DNA from: an uncultured Bacilli bacterium
Lineage (GTDB): Bacteria; Bacillota_I; Bacilli_A; RF39; UBA660
NCBI GenBank assembly: GCA_944358115.1
Contig: CALVQH010000008.1
Location: 1-34,941 of the forward strand
Length of the DNA stretch: 34,941 nt
Reading direction: 5' to 3'
Position 1 is the first letter of the stretch, and each line of letters opens with the position of its first letter. A program made the translations under genes and the position numbers. This document shows, piece after piece, positions 22,002 to 30,101 of this stretch. The notes under the pieces are model-generated. The model was not told the DNA's origin and did no database searches. It saw only the letters and a program-made list of their open reading frames with translations.

Positions 22002-23342
22002 ATGGAACAAGCGTCTTTATTTGATATTCCTACGAATGAGCCATTAGCATCACGTATGCGCCCACGTAATTTAAATGAATTTGTTGGTCAAGATCATTTA
22101 CTTGGAGAAAACAAATTGCTCAGAAAGATGATTGAAACCGATCATATTTCGTCTATGATTTTCTGGGGCCCTCCAGGTGTAGGAAAAACAACATTAGCAC
22201 GTATTATAGCAAGTGAAACAAAGTCAAAATTTATTACATTCTCCGCTGTTACTTCTGGTATCAAAGAAATAAAAACGGTAATGGAGGATGCCGAAAAAAA
22301 CAAAAAACTAGGAGTAAAAACCATTGTATTCGTAGACGAGATTCATCGTTTTAACAAAGCACAACAGGATGCTTTTTTACCATTTGTTGAAAAGGGATCC
22401 ATTATTTTAATAGGGGCAACCACCGAAAATCCCTCTTTTGAAATCAATAACGCTTTATTATCAAGATGTCGTGTTTTCGTTTTAAAAGAATTATCAAATG
22501 ATGACATTTTAGTTCTCCTAAAAAGGGCTTTAACAGATTCTCGTGGCTTTGGTAATCAAAAAATTGAAATATCCGAAGATGACTTAAAAGTGATTGCTAA
22601 TTTTGCAAGTGGAGATGCCAGATCTGCTTTAACAACATTAGATATTATTATTACCAATGGAACTACGAATGCCGATGGCATAGTTCATATCACTCCTGAA
22701 AATATAGAAGATTGTTTAACAAAGAAGACACTTTTATATGATAAAAATGGCGAAGAACACTACAATATTATTTCTGCTCTACATAAATCCATGCGCAATA
22801 GTGATCCCGATGCAGCCGTCTACTGGCTTGCTCGCATGTTGGAAGCTGGAGAAGATCCTCTTTATATAGCTAGAAGAATTACCAGATTTGCCGCCGAAGA
22901 TATAGGACTTGCGGATACCAATGCCTTAAATGTAGCAATCAATGTTTATCAAGCCTGTCATTTCATCGGAATGCCGGAATGTAATGTCCACTTAGCTGAA
23001 GCAGTTATTTACATGTCTTTAGCTCCCAAATCAAATGCTTGTGATGTTGCTTACCAGCTTGCTAGTTCTGATGCCAAAAAAATGCTGGCTGAACCAGTAC
23101 CACTCATCATTCGTAACGCTCCAACTAAATTAATGAAAGAGCTAAATTATGGTAAAGGATATCTCTATGCGCATGATACTCAGGATAAATTGACAACCAT
23201 GGAATGTATGCCTCCATCACTAGTAGGGAAAAGCTATTATCATCCTAGCACCCAAGGAAATGAAGTAAGATTTAAGCAAAGATTAGAGCAAATAAAAGAA
23301 TGGAAAAAAGCTCACCGAAATGCAGATCAAAAGAACCAGTAG
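22002..23342 (+). CDS. rarA: Replication-associated recombination protein A
   Basis: 446 residues, normal for RarA/MgsA. An AAA+ ATPase related to clamp loaders that acts at stalled replication forks. Motifs: LASRMRPRNLNEFVGQDHLL, Walker A GPPGVGKTT (56-64, Lys62), Walker B VFVDEIHRFNKAQQDAFLP, sensor 1 GATTENPSF, and the C-terminal tetramerisation region with YWLARMLEAGEDPLYIARR and SLVGKSYYHP. A -10-like TATAAT lies at 21973-21978. Single-gene unit. Confidence 0.95.
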   Translation: MEQASLFDIPTNEPLASRMRPRNLNEFVGQDHLLGENKLLRKMIETDHISSMIFWGPPGVGKTTLARIIASETKSKFITFSAVTSGIKEIKTVMEDAEKNKKLGVKTIVFVDEIHRFNKAQQDAFLPFVEKGSIILIGATTENPSFEINNALLSRCRVFVLKELSNDDILVLLKRALTDSRGFGNQKIEISEDDLKVIANFASGDARSALTTLDIIITNGTTNADGIVHITPENIEDCLTKKTLLYDKNGEEHYNIISALHKSMRNSDPDAAVYWLARMLEAGEDPLYIARRITRFAAEDIGLADTNALNVAINVYQACHFIGMPECNVHLAEAVIYMSLAPKSNACDVAYQLASSDAKKMLAEPVPLIIRNAPTKLMKELNYGKGYLYAHDTQDKLTTMECMPPSLVGKSYYHPSTQGNEVRFKQRLEQIKEWKKAHRNADQKNQ

Positions 23343-23367
23343 CGTTCTTTTTCATAAAATATAAATA

Positions 23368-23420
23368 GTTAGGTACTTGACAATTAATAAGAAAAAGAGT
23401 ATATTTGTTAGGTAGCTAAC
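23368..23420 (+). promoter_or_regulatory. Promoter with duplicated candidate MarR operator
   Basis: TTGACA (23377-23382), 17-base spacer, TATATT (23400-23405). Two related sites flank it: GTTAGGTACTTGAC (23368-23381), overlapping the -35 box, and the palindrome GTTAGGTAGCTAAC (23407-23420), covering the likely transcription start. They agree at 11 of 14 positions and lie 39 bases apart. Binding here would block RNA polymerase. The SD AAGGAGG follows immediately. Confidence 0.75.
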
Positions 23421-23435
23421 TAAAAGGAGGATAAA

Positions 23436-23879
23436 ATGAAACCAAACGTCATTGAAGAATTAAAAAAATTAGACGTGAAAATCGCCAAAAGATTATTTAA
23501 AGAGGCTAAACATCAAGATATCAAAAGACCACCCAGTCCTTTACAAGCAAGAATTCTAAAATACTTGTTAGAACACAAAGAAGAGATAGTCTGTCAAAAA
23601 AATTTAGAAGAATATTTAAAAGTAAGTAAAGCAACAATCTCGGAAGTACTATTAACAATGGAAAAAAGTAAAATCATTGAAAGAATTAGCTTGCCAACTG
23701 ATGCCAGAGCCAAAAGAATTGTTTTAACCAGCACTAGCTCCGAAAGATTTCAAGAATTAGAAAATAATTTTGAAGCGATCAACAATCAATTAATAAAGGG
23801 TTTATCCAATCAAGAGTTAGCACAATTTTTCAATATTTTAAACAAAATGCAGAAGAATATAAAAGAGGAAGGAGAATAA
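23436..23879 (+). CDS. MarR-family transcriptional regulator
   Basis: 147 residues with the winged helix-turn-helix layout of MarR: PPSPLQARILKYLLEHKEEI (helix before HTH), EEYLKVSKATISEVLLTMEK (recognition helix), and wing IERISLPTDARAKRIVLT, then the C-terminal dimerisation helix. MarR proteins usually repress their own operon and are released by small ligands. It is first in an operon with two ABC exporter genes (one base between its stop and the first) and has palindromes at its promoter, so autorepression of an efflux pump is likely. Confidence 0.88.
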   Translation: MKPNVIEELKKLDVKIAKRLFKEAKHQDIKRPPSPLQARILKYLLEHKEEIVCQKNLEEYLKVSKATISEVLLTMEKSKIIERISLPTDARAKRIVLTSTSSERFQELENNFEAINNQLIKGLSNQELAQFFNILNKMQKNIKEEGE

Positions 23880-23880
23880 A

Positions 23881-25641
23881 ATGTTTAAATTATTAAAAAA
23901 CTTAACCAAAAAAGATTATGGCTTTATTGTAATTAGTACACTATTAATTATATTCCAAGTCTGGCTAGATTTAAAATTACCAGATTATATGGCGAATATT
24001 ACTACGATTATTGAAAGTGGTACCGATTCTTTAAGTGGCATCTTAAAAAATGGGGGATACATGCTTCTTTGTGCTGGAGGAAGTTTAGTAGCGGCAATAA
24101 TTGTTGGGTATATTACTTCCATGATATCTGCCAAGTTTTCATCTAATGTACGAAAAAAATTATATAACCAAGTCGAAAATTTTGGCATGGAGGAAATTAA
24201 GAAATTTTCTACAAGTAGCTTAATTACACGTACAACCAATGATATTACCAATGTTCAAATGCTACTTTCTATGGGCTTACAATTATTAATTAAAGCCCCA
24301 ATTACAGCTGTATGGGCAATTTTTAAAATTTTAAATAAAGGTTGGGAGTGGAGTCTCCTTACTGGTATTGCCGTATTTATTCTATTATTTATGATTGTTC
24401 TACTTATGATTTTAGTTATCCCAAAATTCAAAGTAGTCCAAAAATTAATTGATAAAATTAATAATACAACCAGAGAACAATTAACTGGTATTCGTGTGGT
24501 AAGAGCCTTTAATGCTGAAAAATATCAAGAAGAAAAGTTTGCTGAAGGCAACAACGAATTAACTAAAATTCAAATGTTTAACCAACGAATGATGAGTATT
24601 ATGTCTCCAATCATGTATTTAATCATGAACTTGCTTACATTAGGAATCTACTTTATCGGAGCTAATTTAATTAATGAAGCAGGTATGTTAGATAAAATTG
24701 AAATCTTCAGTAACATGGTTGTTTTCTCAAGCTATGCAATGCAAGTAATTATGGCCTTCTTAATGCTATCCATGATATTTATTATGTACCCAAGAGCAAG
24801 TGTATCGGTATCAAGAATTAATGAAGTATTAGATACAACTTTTTCTATTAAGGATGGTACCTTTACTGGTAAAACCAAAACTGTAGGAAAAGTAGAATTT
24901 AAAAATGTATCTTTCAAATATCCGGATGGAGAGGAATATGTTTTAAAAAATATTTCTTTTGTTGCCAATAAAGGGGATACGGTTGCTTTCATTGGTTCAA
25001 CAGGCTCTGGTAAATCAACATTAGTAAATTTATTACTTCGTTTTTATGATGTAACAGAAGGTCAAATTTTAATTGATGATGTTGATATCAAAGAATATAA
25101 ACTAGAAGAGTTATATAATAAATTTGGCTATGTTCCTCAAAAAGCGATTATGTTCCGTGGAAGTATTACCGAAAATGTAAGTTACGGAAATAATGGCAAA
25201 GAAAAAACAAGCAAAAATAAAATTGAAGAGGCTGTAAAAGTAGCCCAAGCAGAAGAATTTGTAACCAAACTCAAAGACAAGTATAATTACCAAATTGCTA
25301 GAGGAGGAACCAATTTATCTGGTGGCCAAAAGCAAAGAATTTCCATTGCTAGAGCGATTGCTAGAGATCCTGAAATCTTTATTTTCGATGATTGCTTTAG
25401 TGCTCTAGATTATAAAACTGATTATTTACTACGTCATGAATTAAGAGAATATACGCAGGATGCAACAAGCTTAATTGTTGCCCAAAGAATTGGTACCATC
25501 AAAAATGCCGATTTAATATTAGTTTTAGATAGTGGTGAATGTATTGGTAAAGGAACGCATAAAGAACTTTTAAAAACTTGCCAAGTTTATCAAGAAATTG
25601 CCTATTCTCAAGCATCAAAGGAGGAACTAGATAATGAATAA
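23881..25641 (+). CDS. Heterodimeric ABC exporter, subunit with degenerate ATP site
   Basis: 586 residues: six membrane helices in the first ~320, then an ATPase domain. Walker A GSTGSGKST (372-380), signature NLSGGQKQR, Walker B IFIFDDCFSALD, in which Asp504 replaces the catalytic Glu, and H-loop position Gln535 (VAQRIG) replaces His. Both changes define the non-hydrolysing site of heterodimeric exporters such as BmrCD, TmrAB and TM287/288. The partner gene starts 8 bases before this one stops. Family role: efflux of drugs or lipophilic compounds; the actual substrate is unknown. Confidence 0.9.
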   Translation: MFKLLKNLTKKDYGFIVISTLLIIFQVWLDLKLPDYMANITTIIESGTDSLSGILKNGGYMLLCAGGSLVAAIIVGYITSMISAKFSSNVRKKLYNQVENFGMEEIKKFSTSSLITRTTNDITNVQMLLSMGLQLLIKAPITAVWAIFKILNKGWEWSLLTGIAVFILLFMIVLLMILVIPKFKVVQKLIDKINNTTREQLTGIRVVRAFNAEKYQEEKFAEGNNELTKIQMFNQRMMSIMSPIMYLIMNLLTLGIYFIGANLINEAGMLDKIEIFSNMVVFSSYAMQVIMAFLMLSMIFIMYPRASVSVSRINEVLDTTFSIKDGTFTGKTKTVGKVEFKNVSFKYPDGEEYVLKNISFVANKGDTVAFIGSTGSGKSTLVNLLLRFYDVTEGQILIDDVDIKEYKLEELYNKFGYVPQKAIMFRGSITENVSYGNNGKEKTSKNKIEEAVKVAQAEEFVTKLKDKYNYQIARGGTNLSGGQKQRISIARAIARDPEIFIFDDCFSALDYKTDYLLRHELREYTQDATSLIVAQRIGTIKNADLILVLDSGECIGKGTHKELLKTCQVYQEIAYSQASKEELDNE

Positions 25642-27409
25642 TAGACGAGGAAATAATGAAAAACCAAAAGATTTAGTTTTAGGAACTAAAAAGTTGTTAT
25701 CCTATCTACATCGCTTTATGCCAGTAATAATCATTGCTTTTATTGTATCAGCACTAGGCTCTGTCTTATCGATTATAGGCCCAGATAAATTATCAGAATT
25801 AACCGATATTATTACAGAAGGACTACTAACTGGAATTGATTTATCAGCAGTTACCAAAATAGCAATATTTCTACTAACATTGTATCTATTTAGTGCTTTA
25901 TTTAATTTTATCTCTGGTTTTATTATGGCAACGGTTGCCAATAAATTTGCCAAAGAATTAAGAGAGAAGATATCAAAAAAAATCAATCGCTTACCTCTTA
26001 AATATTTTGATAATCACAGTTATGGTGATATTTTATCAAGGGTAACAAATGATATTGATATGATTGGCCAATCAATGAATCAAAGCTTAGCTTCTTTAAT
26101 TGGCGCTATTACACTCTTTATTGGTACGATTATCATGATGTTTGTAACCAATTGGGTAATGGCATTAACAGCAATTATTGCTTCTTTAATCGGATTTATC
26201 TTTATGTTTATCATCTTAATTAAATCCCAAAAATACTTTGATTTAAGACAAACAGAATTAGGTAAATTAAACGATCATATCGAAGAAATTTATTCCTCAT
26301 TAAATGTAGTAAAAGCTTACAATGGAAAATTAGAAGCAAAAAAAGATTTTAATGAATTAGATCATGCTGTTTATGTTGCTAATTTAAAAAGTCAATCTTT
26401 ATCTGGTCTTATGCAACCAATCATGAGTTTTATTGGTAATTTTGGTTATCTAGCTGTTTGTATTGTAGGAGCAGTGTTAGCAATTAATGGTCATATTACG
26501 TTTGGCGTTATCGTGGCATTCATGATTTATGTAAGATTATTTACAAGTCCACTTACACAAATTGCGCAAGGAGTAACCAGCATGCAAAGTACCATCGCTG
26601 CTAGTGAACGAGTATTTGAATTTCTAGAAAGTAAAGAAATGCCTGAGGAAAAGGCTACTGCTCATTTAGATAAGTCCAAAGTAAAAGGAAATATCTCTTT
26701 TGATCATGTTAAATTTGGCTATAATAAAGACAAAATGATTATTAAGGATTTCTCATTGGATGTTAAGTCTGGCGAAAAAATTGCGATTGTCGGTCCTACG
26801 GGAGCTGGTAAAACAACTTTAGTAAACTTACTCATGAAATTTTATGATATTAATGATGGGGATATCAAAATTGATGGTATTTCAACCAAAGATTTAACGC
26901 GTGAAAATATTCATGATTTATTTATTATGGTCTTACAAGATACATGGCTCTTTAATGGTACGATAAGGGAAAATATCATTTACAACAAAGAAAATGTAAG
27001 TGATGAAACAGTAATAGATGCGCTAAAAACAGTAGGGGTATATCATTTTGTTAAATCATTACCAGGAGGATTAAATTATGAGATCAATGATTCTGAAAGT
27101 ATTTCTGCTGGTCAAAAGCAACTTTTAACCATTGCTCGTGGTATGATTAAAGATGCTCCATTCTTAATACTAGATGAAGCAACCAGTAGTGTCGATACCC
27201 GTACCGAAGAATTAGTTCAACAAGCTATGGATAAATTAACAGAAGGAAGAACTTCATTTATCATTGCTCACCGTTTGTCTACCATTAAAAATGCTGATAA
27301 GATATTAGTAATGAAAGAGGGAAATATTGTAGAACAAGGCACTCATGAAGAATTATTAAAGAAAAATGGTGCTTATGCCGAACTATATAATTCTCAATTT
27401 CAAAATTAA
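25634..27409 (+). CDS. Heterodimeric ABC exporter, catalytically canonical subunit
   Basis: 591 residues: membrane domain, then ATPase with Walker A GPTGAGKTT, signature ISAGQKQ (Ser491-Ala-Gly-Gln, departing from SGGQ), canonical Walker B LILDEATSSVD with Glu515, and canonical H-loop His546 (IAHRLSTI). Its imperfect signature faces the degenerate Walker site of the partner, so one site should be dead and the other, made from this Walker B and the partner's LSGGQ, active. An N-terminal cytoplasmic stretch rich in Arg/Asn (NNRRGNNEKPKD) precedes the first helix. Ends in a bidirectional terminator. Confidence 0.92.
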   Translation: MNNRRGNNEKPKDLVLGTKKLLSYLHRFMPVIIIAFIVSALGSVLSIIGPDKLSELTDIITEGLLTGIDLSAVTKIAIFLLTLYLFSALFNFISGFIMATVANKFAKELREKISKKINRLPLKYFDNHSYGDILSRVTNDIDMIGQSMNQSLASLIGAITLFIGTIIMMFVTNWVMALTAIIASLIGFIFMFIILIKSQKYFDLRQTELGKLNDHIEEIYSSLNVVKAYNGKLEAKKDFNELDHAVYVANLKSQSLSGLMQPIMSFIGNFGYLAVCIVGAVLAINGHITFGVIVAFMIYVRLFTSPLTQIAQGVTSMQSTIAASERVFEFLESKEMPEEKATAHLDKSKVKGNISFDHVKFGYNKDKMIIKDFSLDVKSGEKIAIVGPTGAGKTTLVNLLMKFYDINDGDIKIDGISTKDLTRENIHDLFIMVLQDTWLFNGTIRENIIYNKENVSDETVIDALKTVGVYHFVKSLPGGLNYEINDSESISAGQKQLLTIARGMIKDAPFLILDEATSSVDTRTEELVQQAMDKLTEGRTSFIIAHRLSTIKNADKILVMKEGNIVEQGTHEELLKKNGAYAELYNSQFQN

Positions 27410-27433
27410 AAGTCATAGTTTTCTATGGCTTTT
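27408..27433. terminator. Bidirectional terminator shared by the ABC operon and gerM
   Basis: AAAAGTCATAG (27408-27418) and CTATGGCTTTT (27423-27433), one G-T pair, loop TTTT. A-rich and T-rich flanks make it work in both directions. It overlaps both stop codons: TAA 27407-27409 (plus) and the minus-strand TAG at 27423-27425. Confidence 0.78.
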
Positions 27434-28373
27434 CATTTGCTTTAAAAGTTTCTATCACTTCATCATCTACTTTAAAAATAACTTCATCGACATGTAAGGT
27501 ATCTTGGATTGATAGAGAAATGGAGTATTTTACTTCTTCTAAAATATTTTGCTCGGTAAAATCATCAAAAATAGCGTTATTAAAACTAAGAGTTACTTGA
27601 TTTTCTAATTCTTCGTAGCTTTCTAATTCCACACTACTAGCAAGATAACTCATTAAATTGGTTTCGTAAATAGGACTTGATTTTAATTCATCGATGATAA
27701 TTTCAATTTTATTATCTCCATGATCATTTTCTAATTTAGTGACAGGTACATAATAGATAAAATCATCAAATTCCCCAATATAATAAACTGTTGTTTTTGT
27801 TATATCTTTTAAATTCGTAATATCATAAATTTTATTAATTCCATAGCTTCGATCTAGTGTATTCGGTAGATGAATATGACTTTGTGGTAATTCTTCTAAT
27901 TTTTCTCCTTCAACAAAAATCATAATTTGTTCAATTCCATTAATATCTGTTAAAGTATAAATAAGGGATTCTATTAATTTTTCTTCCATCTCTTTTTTAA
28001 CTTGTAGTATCTCTTGTGAAAAATTTAGTTTTAATAATCCATTTTCTAAAGAAATATCTATTAATTTTGTATTTTGAGGAATAATAGGCTCGAAGTGTTC
28101 ATTTAAATATTCACTTTTATCACTTCCAATGGTTAAGGCATCAATAAGTTCCTTTGCTAAACTAATTTCATCTTTTCCTGTAGTAGCAATCGTTGTTCTA
28201 ACAATATATTGATCGGGATTTAATAAATAAATAGGGGTGGCATCCACACTTACATACTCGATATCTTGATGGATGGGCATGTATTCTTCTTCTGGTAAAA
28301 AATATAACACCATCACAATAAGAAGTGCCATAGTAGAAACCATAATTCTTCTTAAAGCTGATTTTTTAAGCAT
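27423..28373 (-). CDS. gerM: GerM-like spore protein with two GerMN domains
   Basis: 316 residues. A basic N-terminus and hydrophobic helix (about 10-27, MVSTMALLIVMVLYFLP) anchor an extracellular/intermembrane part. Two GerMN modules follow (about 50-170 and 190-310), the first with LAKELIDALTIGSDKSEYLN and LKLNFSQEIL, the second with IIIDELKSSPIYETNLMSYL and VTLSFNNAIFDD. GerM is a mother-cell sporulation protein involved in spore cortex formation, germination and the SpoIIIA-SpoIIQ complex in Bacillus. Unlike Bacillus GerM there is no lipobox Cys; it looks membrane-anchored. It follows gerE, as these two lie near each other in Bacillus, but a terminator separates them. SD GGTGAT is upstream. 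Confidence 0.85.
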   Translation of the reverse strand: MLKKSALRRIMVSTMALLIVMVLYFLPEEEYMPIHQDIEYVSVDATPIYLLNPDQYIVRTTIATTGKDEISLAKELIDALTIGSDKSEYLNEHFEPIIPQNTKLIDISLENGLLKLNFSQEILQVKKEMEEKLIESLIYTLTDINGIEQIMIFVEGEKLEELPQSHIHLPNTLDRSYGINKIYDITNLKDITKTTVYYIGEFDDFIYYVPVTKLENDHGDNKIEIIIDELKSSPIYETNLMSYLASSVELESYEELENQVTLSFNNAIFDDFTEQNILEEVKYSISLSIQDTLHVDEVIFKVDDEVIETFKANEKP

Positions 28374-28420
28374 AATATCACCAATAAATATATACGTAAA
28401 AACTTATCTTTTAAGTACTA

Positions 28421-28442
28421 AAAAAATCTCCAAATGGAGATT
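28421..28442 (-). terminator. Terminator of gerE (minus strand)
   Basis: AATCTCC (28425-28431) and GGAGATT (28436-28442) with loop AAAT; read on the minus strand the stem is followed by a T run (28426 down to 28421). Confidence 0.72.
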
Positions 28443-28445
28443 AAA

Positions 28446-28652
28446 TTATATTTTTATTTCGCCTAATTTCACTAATTCCACAATTGCTCCCGCTCTTCCT
28501 TTCACTCCTAATTTTTGAATGACATTAGATACATGATTTCTTACTGTTTTTTCACTAATTTTTAGAAGATCTGCTATTTCATTGGTTGTTTTATTCATAA
28601 CTAATAATTCAAATACTTCTTTTTCTCGATTAGTTAAAATACTTCTTTTCAT
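28446..28652 (-). CDS. gerE: Sporulation transcription factor GerE
   Basis: 68 residues from the ATG at 28652 (an in-frame TTG at 28661 overlaps the SD-like GAGTGAT region and is less likely). Nearly the entire protein is a LuxR-type HTH: LTNREKEVFELLVMNKTTNE, IADLLKISEKTVRNHVSNVI, QKLGVKGRAGAIVELVKLGE. Length and sequence match Bacillus GerE (74 residues) closely, with no receiver or ligand domain. GerE is the last mother-cell regulator, activating and repressing late coat genes. A sigma-K-like promoter is upstream, as in Bacillus, and its own terminator follows. Confidence 0.92.
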   Translation of the reverse strand: MKRSILTNREKEVFELLVMNKTTNEIADLLKISEKTVRNHVSNVIQKLGVKGRAGAIVELVKLGEIKI

Positions 28653-28688
28653 TGGAATCAATCACTCATTTCTATTATGTTTCTAGTG

Positions 28689-28716
28689 TATTTTATGAGG
28701 ATTCCTCCAATTTGGT
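28689..28716 (-). promoter_or_regulatory. Sigma-K-like promoter upstream of gerE
   Basis: On the minus strand, AC (28716-28715), 17 bases, then CATAAAATA (28697-28689) fits the sigma-K pattern AC-N16/17-CATA-N3-TA. Bacillus gerE is transcribed by sigma-K. The motif is short, so chance occurrence in AT-rich DNA is possible. Confidence 0.5.
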
Positions 28717-28732
28717 TAAATAGAAAGCCTAA

Positions 28733-29227
28733 TTAACTAAATTTAACCGTAATATACATGTCTTGTTCATATAATTCTTGAATACTGCGAATAATTTTGT
28801 TTGCTAAAGCAGCATCATGAGTCGTACTAGCAATCGTAACCGTAATATTAGTATTTTCGATTTGGACAACAGAATCAAGTTTATATTCATCTTTAATTAA
28901 TTTGATAATTTTTTCTTTTTCGCTTTCTGTTTTCTGAATCATCTGTAACTCTTCATAAGCATCATTTTTTTCTTGAAGGGTAGCCGTATCACTGAGTAAG
29001 ATACTTTCAAGTTCTTCTGTTCTTGCCAAAAGTTCCTCTTCATCAGCAACCTTTAAAGCAACTAACGTATCATTTTCTTCGGATATCACAACATCAGTAG
29101 CATCACTTACATCACTATTTACATTTAAAGTGGATAAAGTATCATCCGACATGGTTAAATAATAAATACTAAGAACCATAATTAAAGAAAAAAGGGTTAA
29201 AAACCATAAATTTTGTTTATTAATCAT
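28733..29227 (-). CDS. spoIIIAH: Stage III sporulation protein AH (SpoIIIAH-like)
   Basis: 164 residues. MINKQNLWFLTLFSLIMVLS opens with one membrane helix (about 7-25), then an acidic linker and coiled coil (EEELLARTEELESILLSD) and a C-terminal ring-building-type domain (DSVVQIENTNITVTIAS, HDAALANKIIRSIQELYEQD). SpoIIIAH on the mother-cell membrane pairs with SpoIIQ on the forespore to form the channel between cells. In Bacillus it is the last of an eight-gene operon; here it stands alone, with a sigma-E-like promoter directly upstream and an unrelated gene divergent. SD AAAGGAAG precedes the ATG. Confidence 0.88.
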   Translation of the reverse strand: MINKQNLWFLTLFSLIMVLSIYYLTMSDDTLSTLNVNSDVSDATDVVISEENDTLVALKVADEEELLARTEELESILLSDTATLQEKNDAYEELQMIQKTESEKEKIIKLIKDEYKLDSVVQIENTNITVTIASTTHDAALANKIIRSIQELYEQDMYITVKFS

Positions 29228-29255
29228 TTTAGAGCTTCCTTTCTAAACCTACTAG

Positions 29256-29285
29256 ATTATATGAGAGCAAGATAAAAATATGTAC
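29256..29285 (-). promoter_or_regulatory. Sigma-E-like promoter upstream of spoIIIAH
   Basis: On the minus strand, GTACATATT (29285-29277), a 13-base spacer, and CATATAAT (29263-29256) resemble the sigma-E pattern (ATATT, 13-15 bases, CATACAAT; 7 of 8 at -10). A sigma-A reading would need a 20-base spacer. Bacillus spoIIIA is sigma-E dependent. Confidence 0.55.
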
Positions 29286-29312
29286 AAAAAGATAGTCTTA
29301 TGAAAAATTACA

Positions 29313-29321
29313 TGTTATAAT
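29313..29321 (+). promoter_or_regulatory. Extended -10 promoter of the CmpB-family gene
   Basis: TGTTATAAT is a TG-N-TATAAT element 19 bases before the ATG at 29340. No good -35 is visible. Confidence 0.55.
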
Positions 29322-29339
29322 TAAACAAGAGGGATGTTT

Positions 29340-30101
29340 ATGAAAGAAATATTAGTATATGGTAGTTTAATTTTTTATTTTTGCTCCTTTATTGGTTATT
29401 TGCTAGAAGTATTCTGGTGTTATTTAGGATCAAAAAAGTTTGTAAATCGTGGTTTTCTATGTGGCCCAGTTATTCCTATATATGGCCTAGGCGCTGTTTT
29501 AATTTTATTTTGTTTACTACGGTATTATGAAGATCCTGTTGTTGTTTTTGTCTTTGGTGTGATTATTACAAGTGCCCTAGAATACTTTGTTTCTTTCTTA
29601 CTTGAAAAAATATTTCATAATAAATGGTGGGATTATAGTAATAGAAAGTATAACATAAATGGTCGCATTTGCTTACAAAATTCCTTTGCCTTTGGTATTC
29701 TTTCCTTACTGATAATTTATGTAGTAACCCCAGGATTTTATTTCCTATTTAGTTTATTCCCATTTAAAGTATGGTGCATATTGACGATTATCTTTACGGT
29801 CATCTTTGTATTAGATGTGATATATTCTGTTATTATCGCTTATAATCTTCGCAATCGAATTATTATTGTCGAAGAATTAAAAAATGAAAAACTGGCGATG
29901 ATACCAGTTATATTTGAAAAAAGATTAAAAGAGAGTATTGAAGGATTTAAAGCTTTCCCATCAAGACTTTTAAAAGCATTCCCAAATCTAGATAATAATG
30001 TCTTTGAAATGATGAAAAAGTATCGGGAAGAAGCAAAAGAAAAAAGCAAGAAACTAAAGAAAAAGGGGAAAGCCAAAAAGAAAAGGGCAGCTAAATATTA
30101 G
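29340..30101 (+). CDS. CmpB-family (putative ABC-transporter type IV) membrane protein
   Basis: 253 residues from the second ATG (29340); the SD AGAGGG (29328-29333) directly abuts the first ATG at 29334, so the second is better spaced. The family signature is clear: GYLLEVFWCYLGSKKFVNRG, FLCGPVIPIYGLGAVLILF, SALEYFVSFLLEKIFHNKWW and WDYSNRKYNINGRICLQNSF. Five or so membrane helices, then a highly basic cytoplasmic tail ending in Lys/Ala repeats. The family's function is not established despite its name. Its stop codon overlaps, by 4 bases, the end of the convergent XRE gene. Confidence 0.85.
   Translation: MKEILVYGSLIFYFCSFIGYLLEVFWCYLGSKKFVNRGFLCGPVIPIYGLGAVLILFCLLRYYEDPVVVFVFGVIITSALEYFVSFLLEKIFHNKWWDYSNRKYNINGRICLQNSFAFGILSLLIIYVVTPGFYFLFSLFPFKVWCILTIIFTVIFVLDVIYSVIIAYNLRNRIIIVEELKNEKLAMIPVIFEKRLKESIEGFKAFPSRLLKAFPNLDNNVFEMMKKYREEAKEKSKKLKKKGKAKKKRAAKY

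Noticed and set aside
28697-28707. Short hairpin GAGG-ATT-CCTC upstream of gerE as a terminator
   Set aside because: Only 4 bp and no T run on either strand; it overlaps the sigma-K-like promoter spacer.
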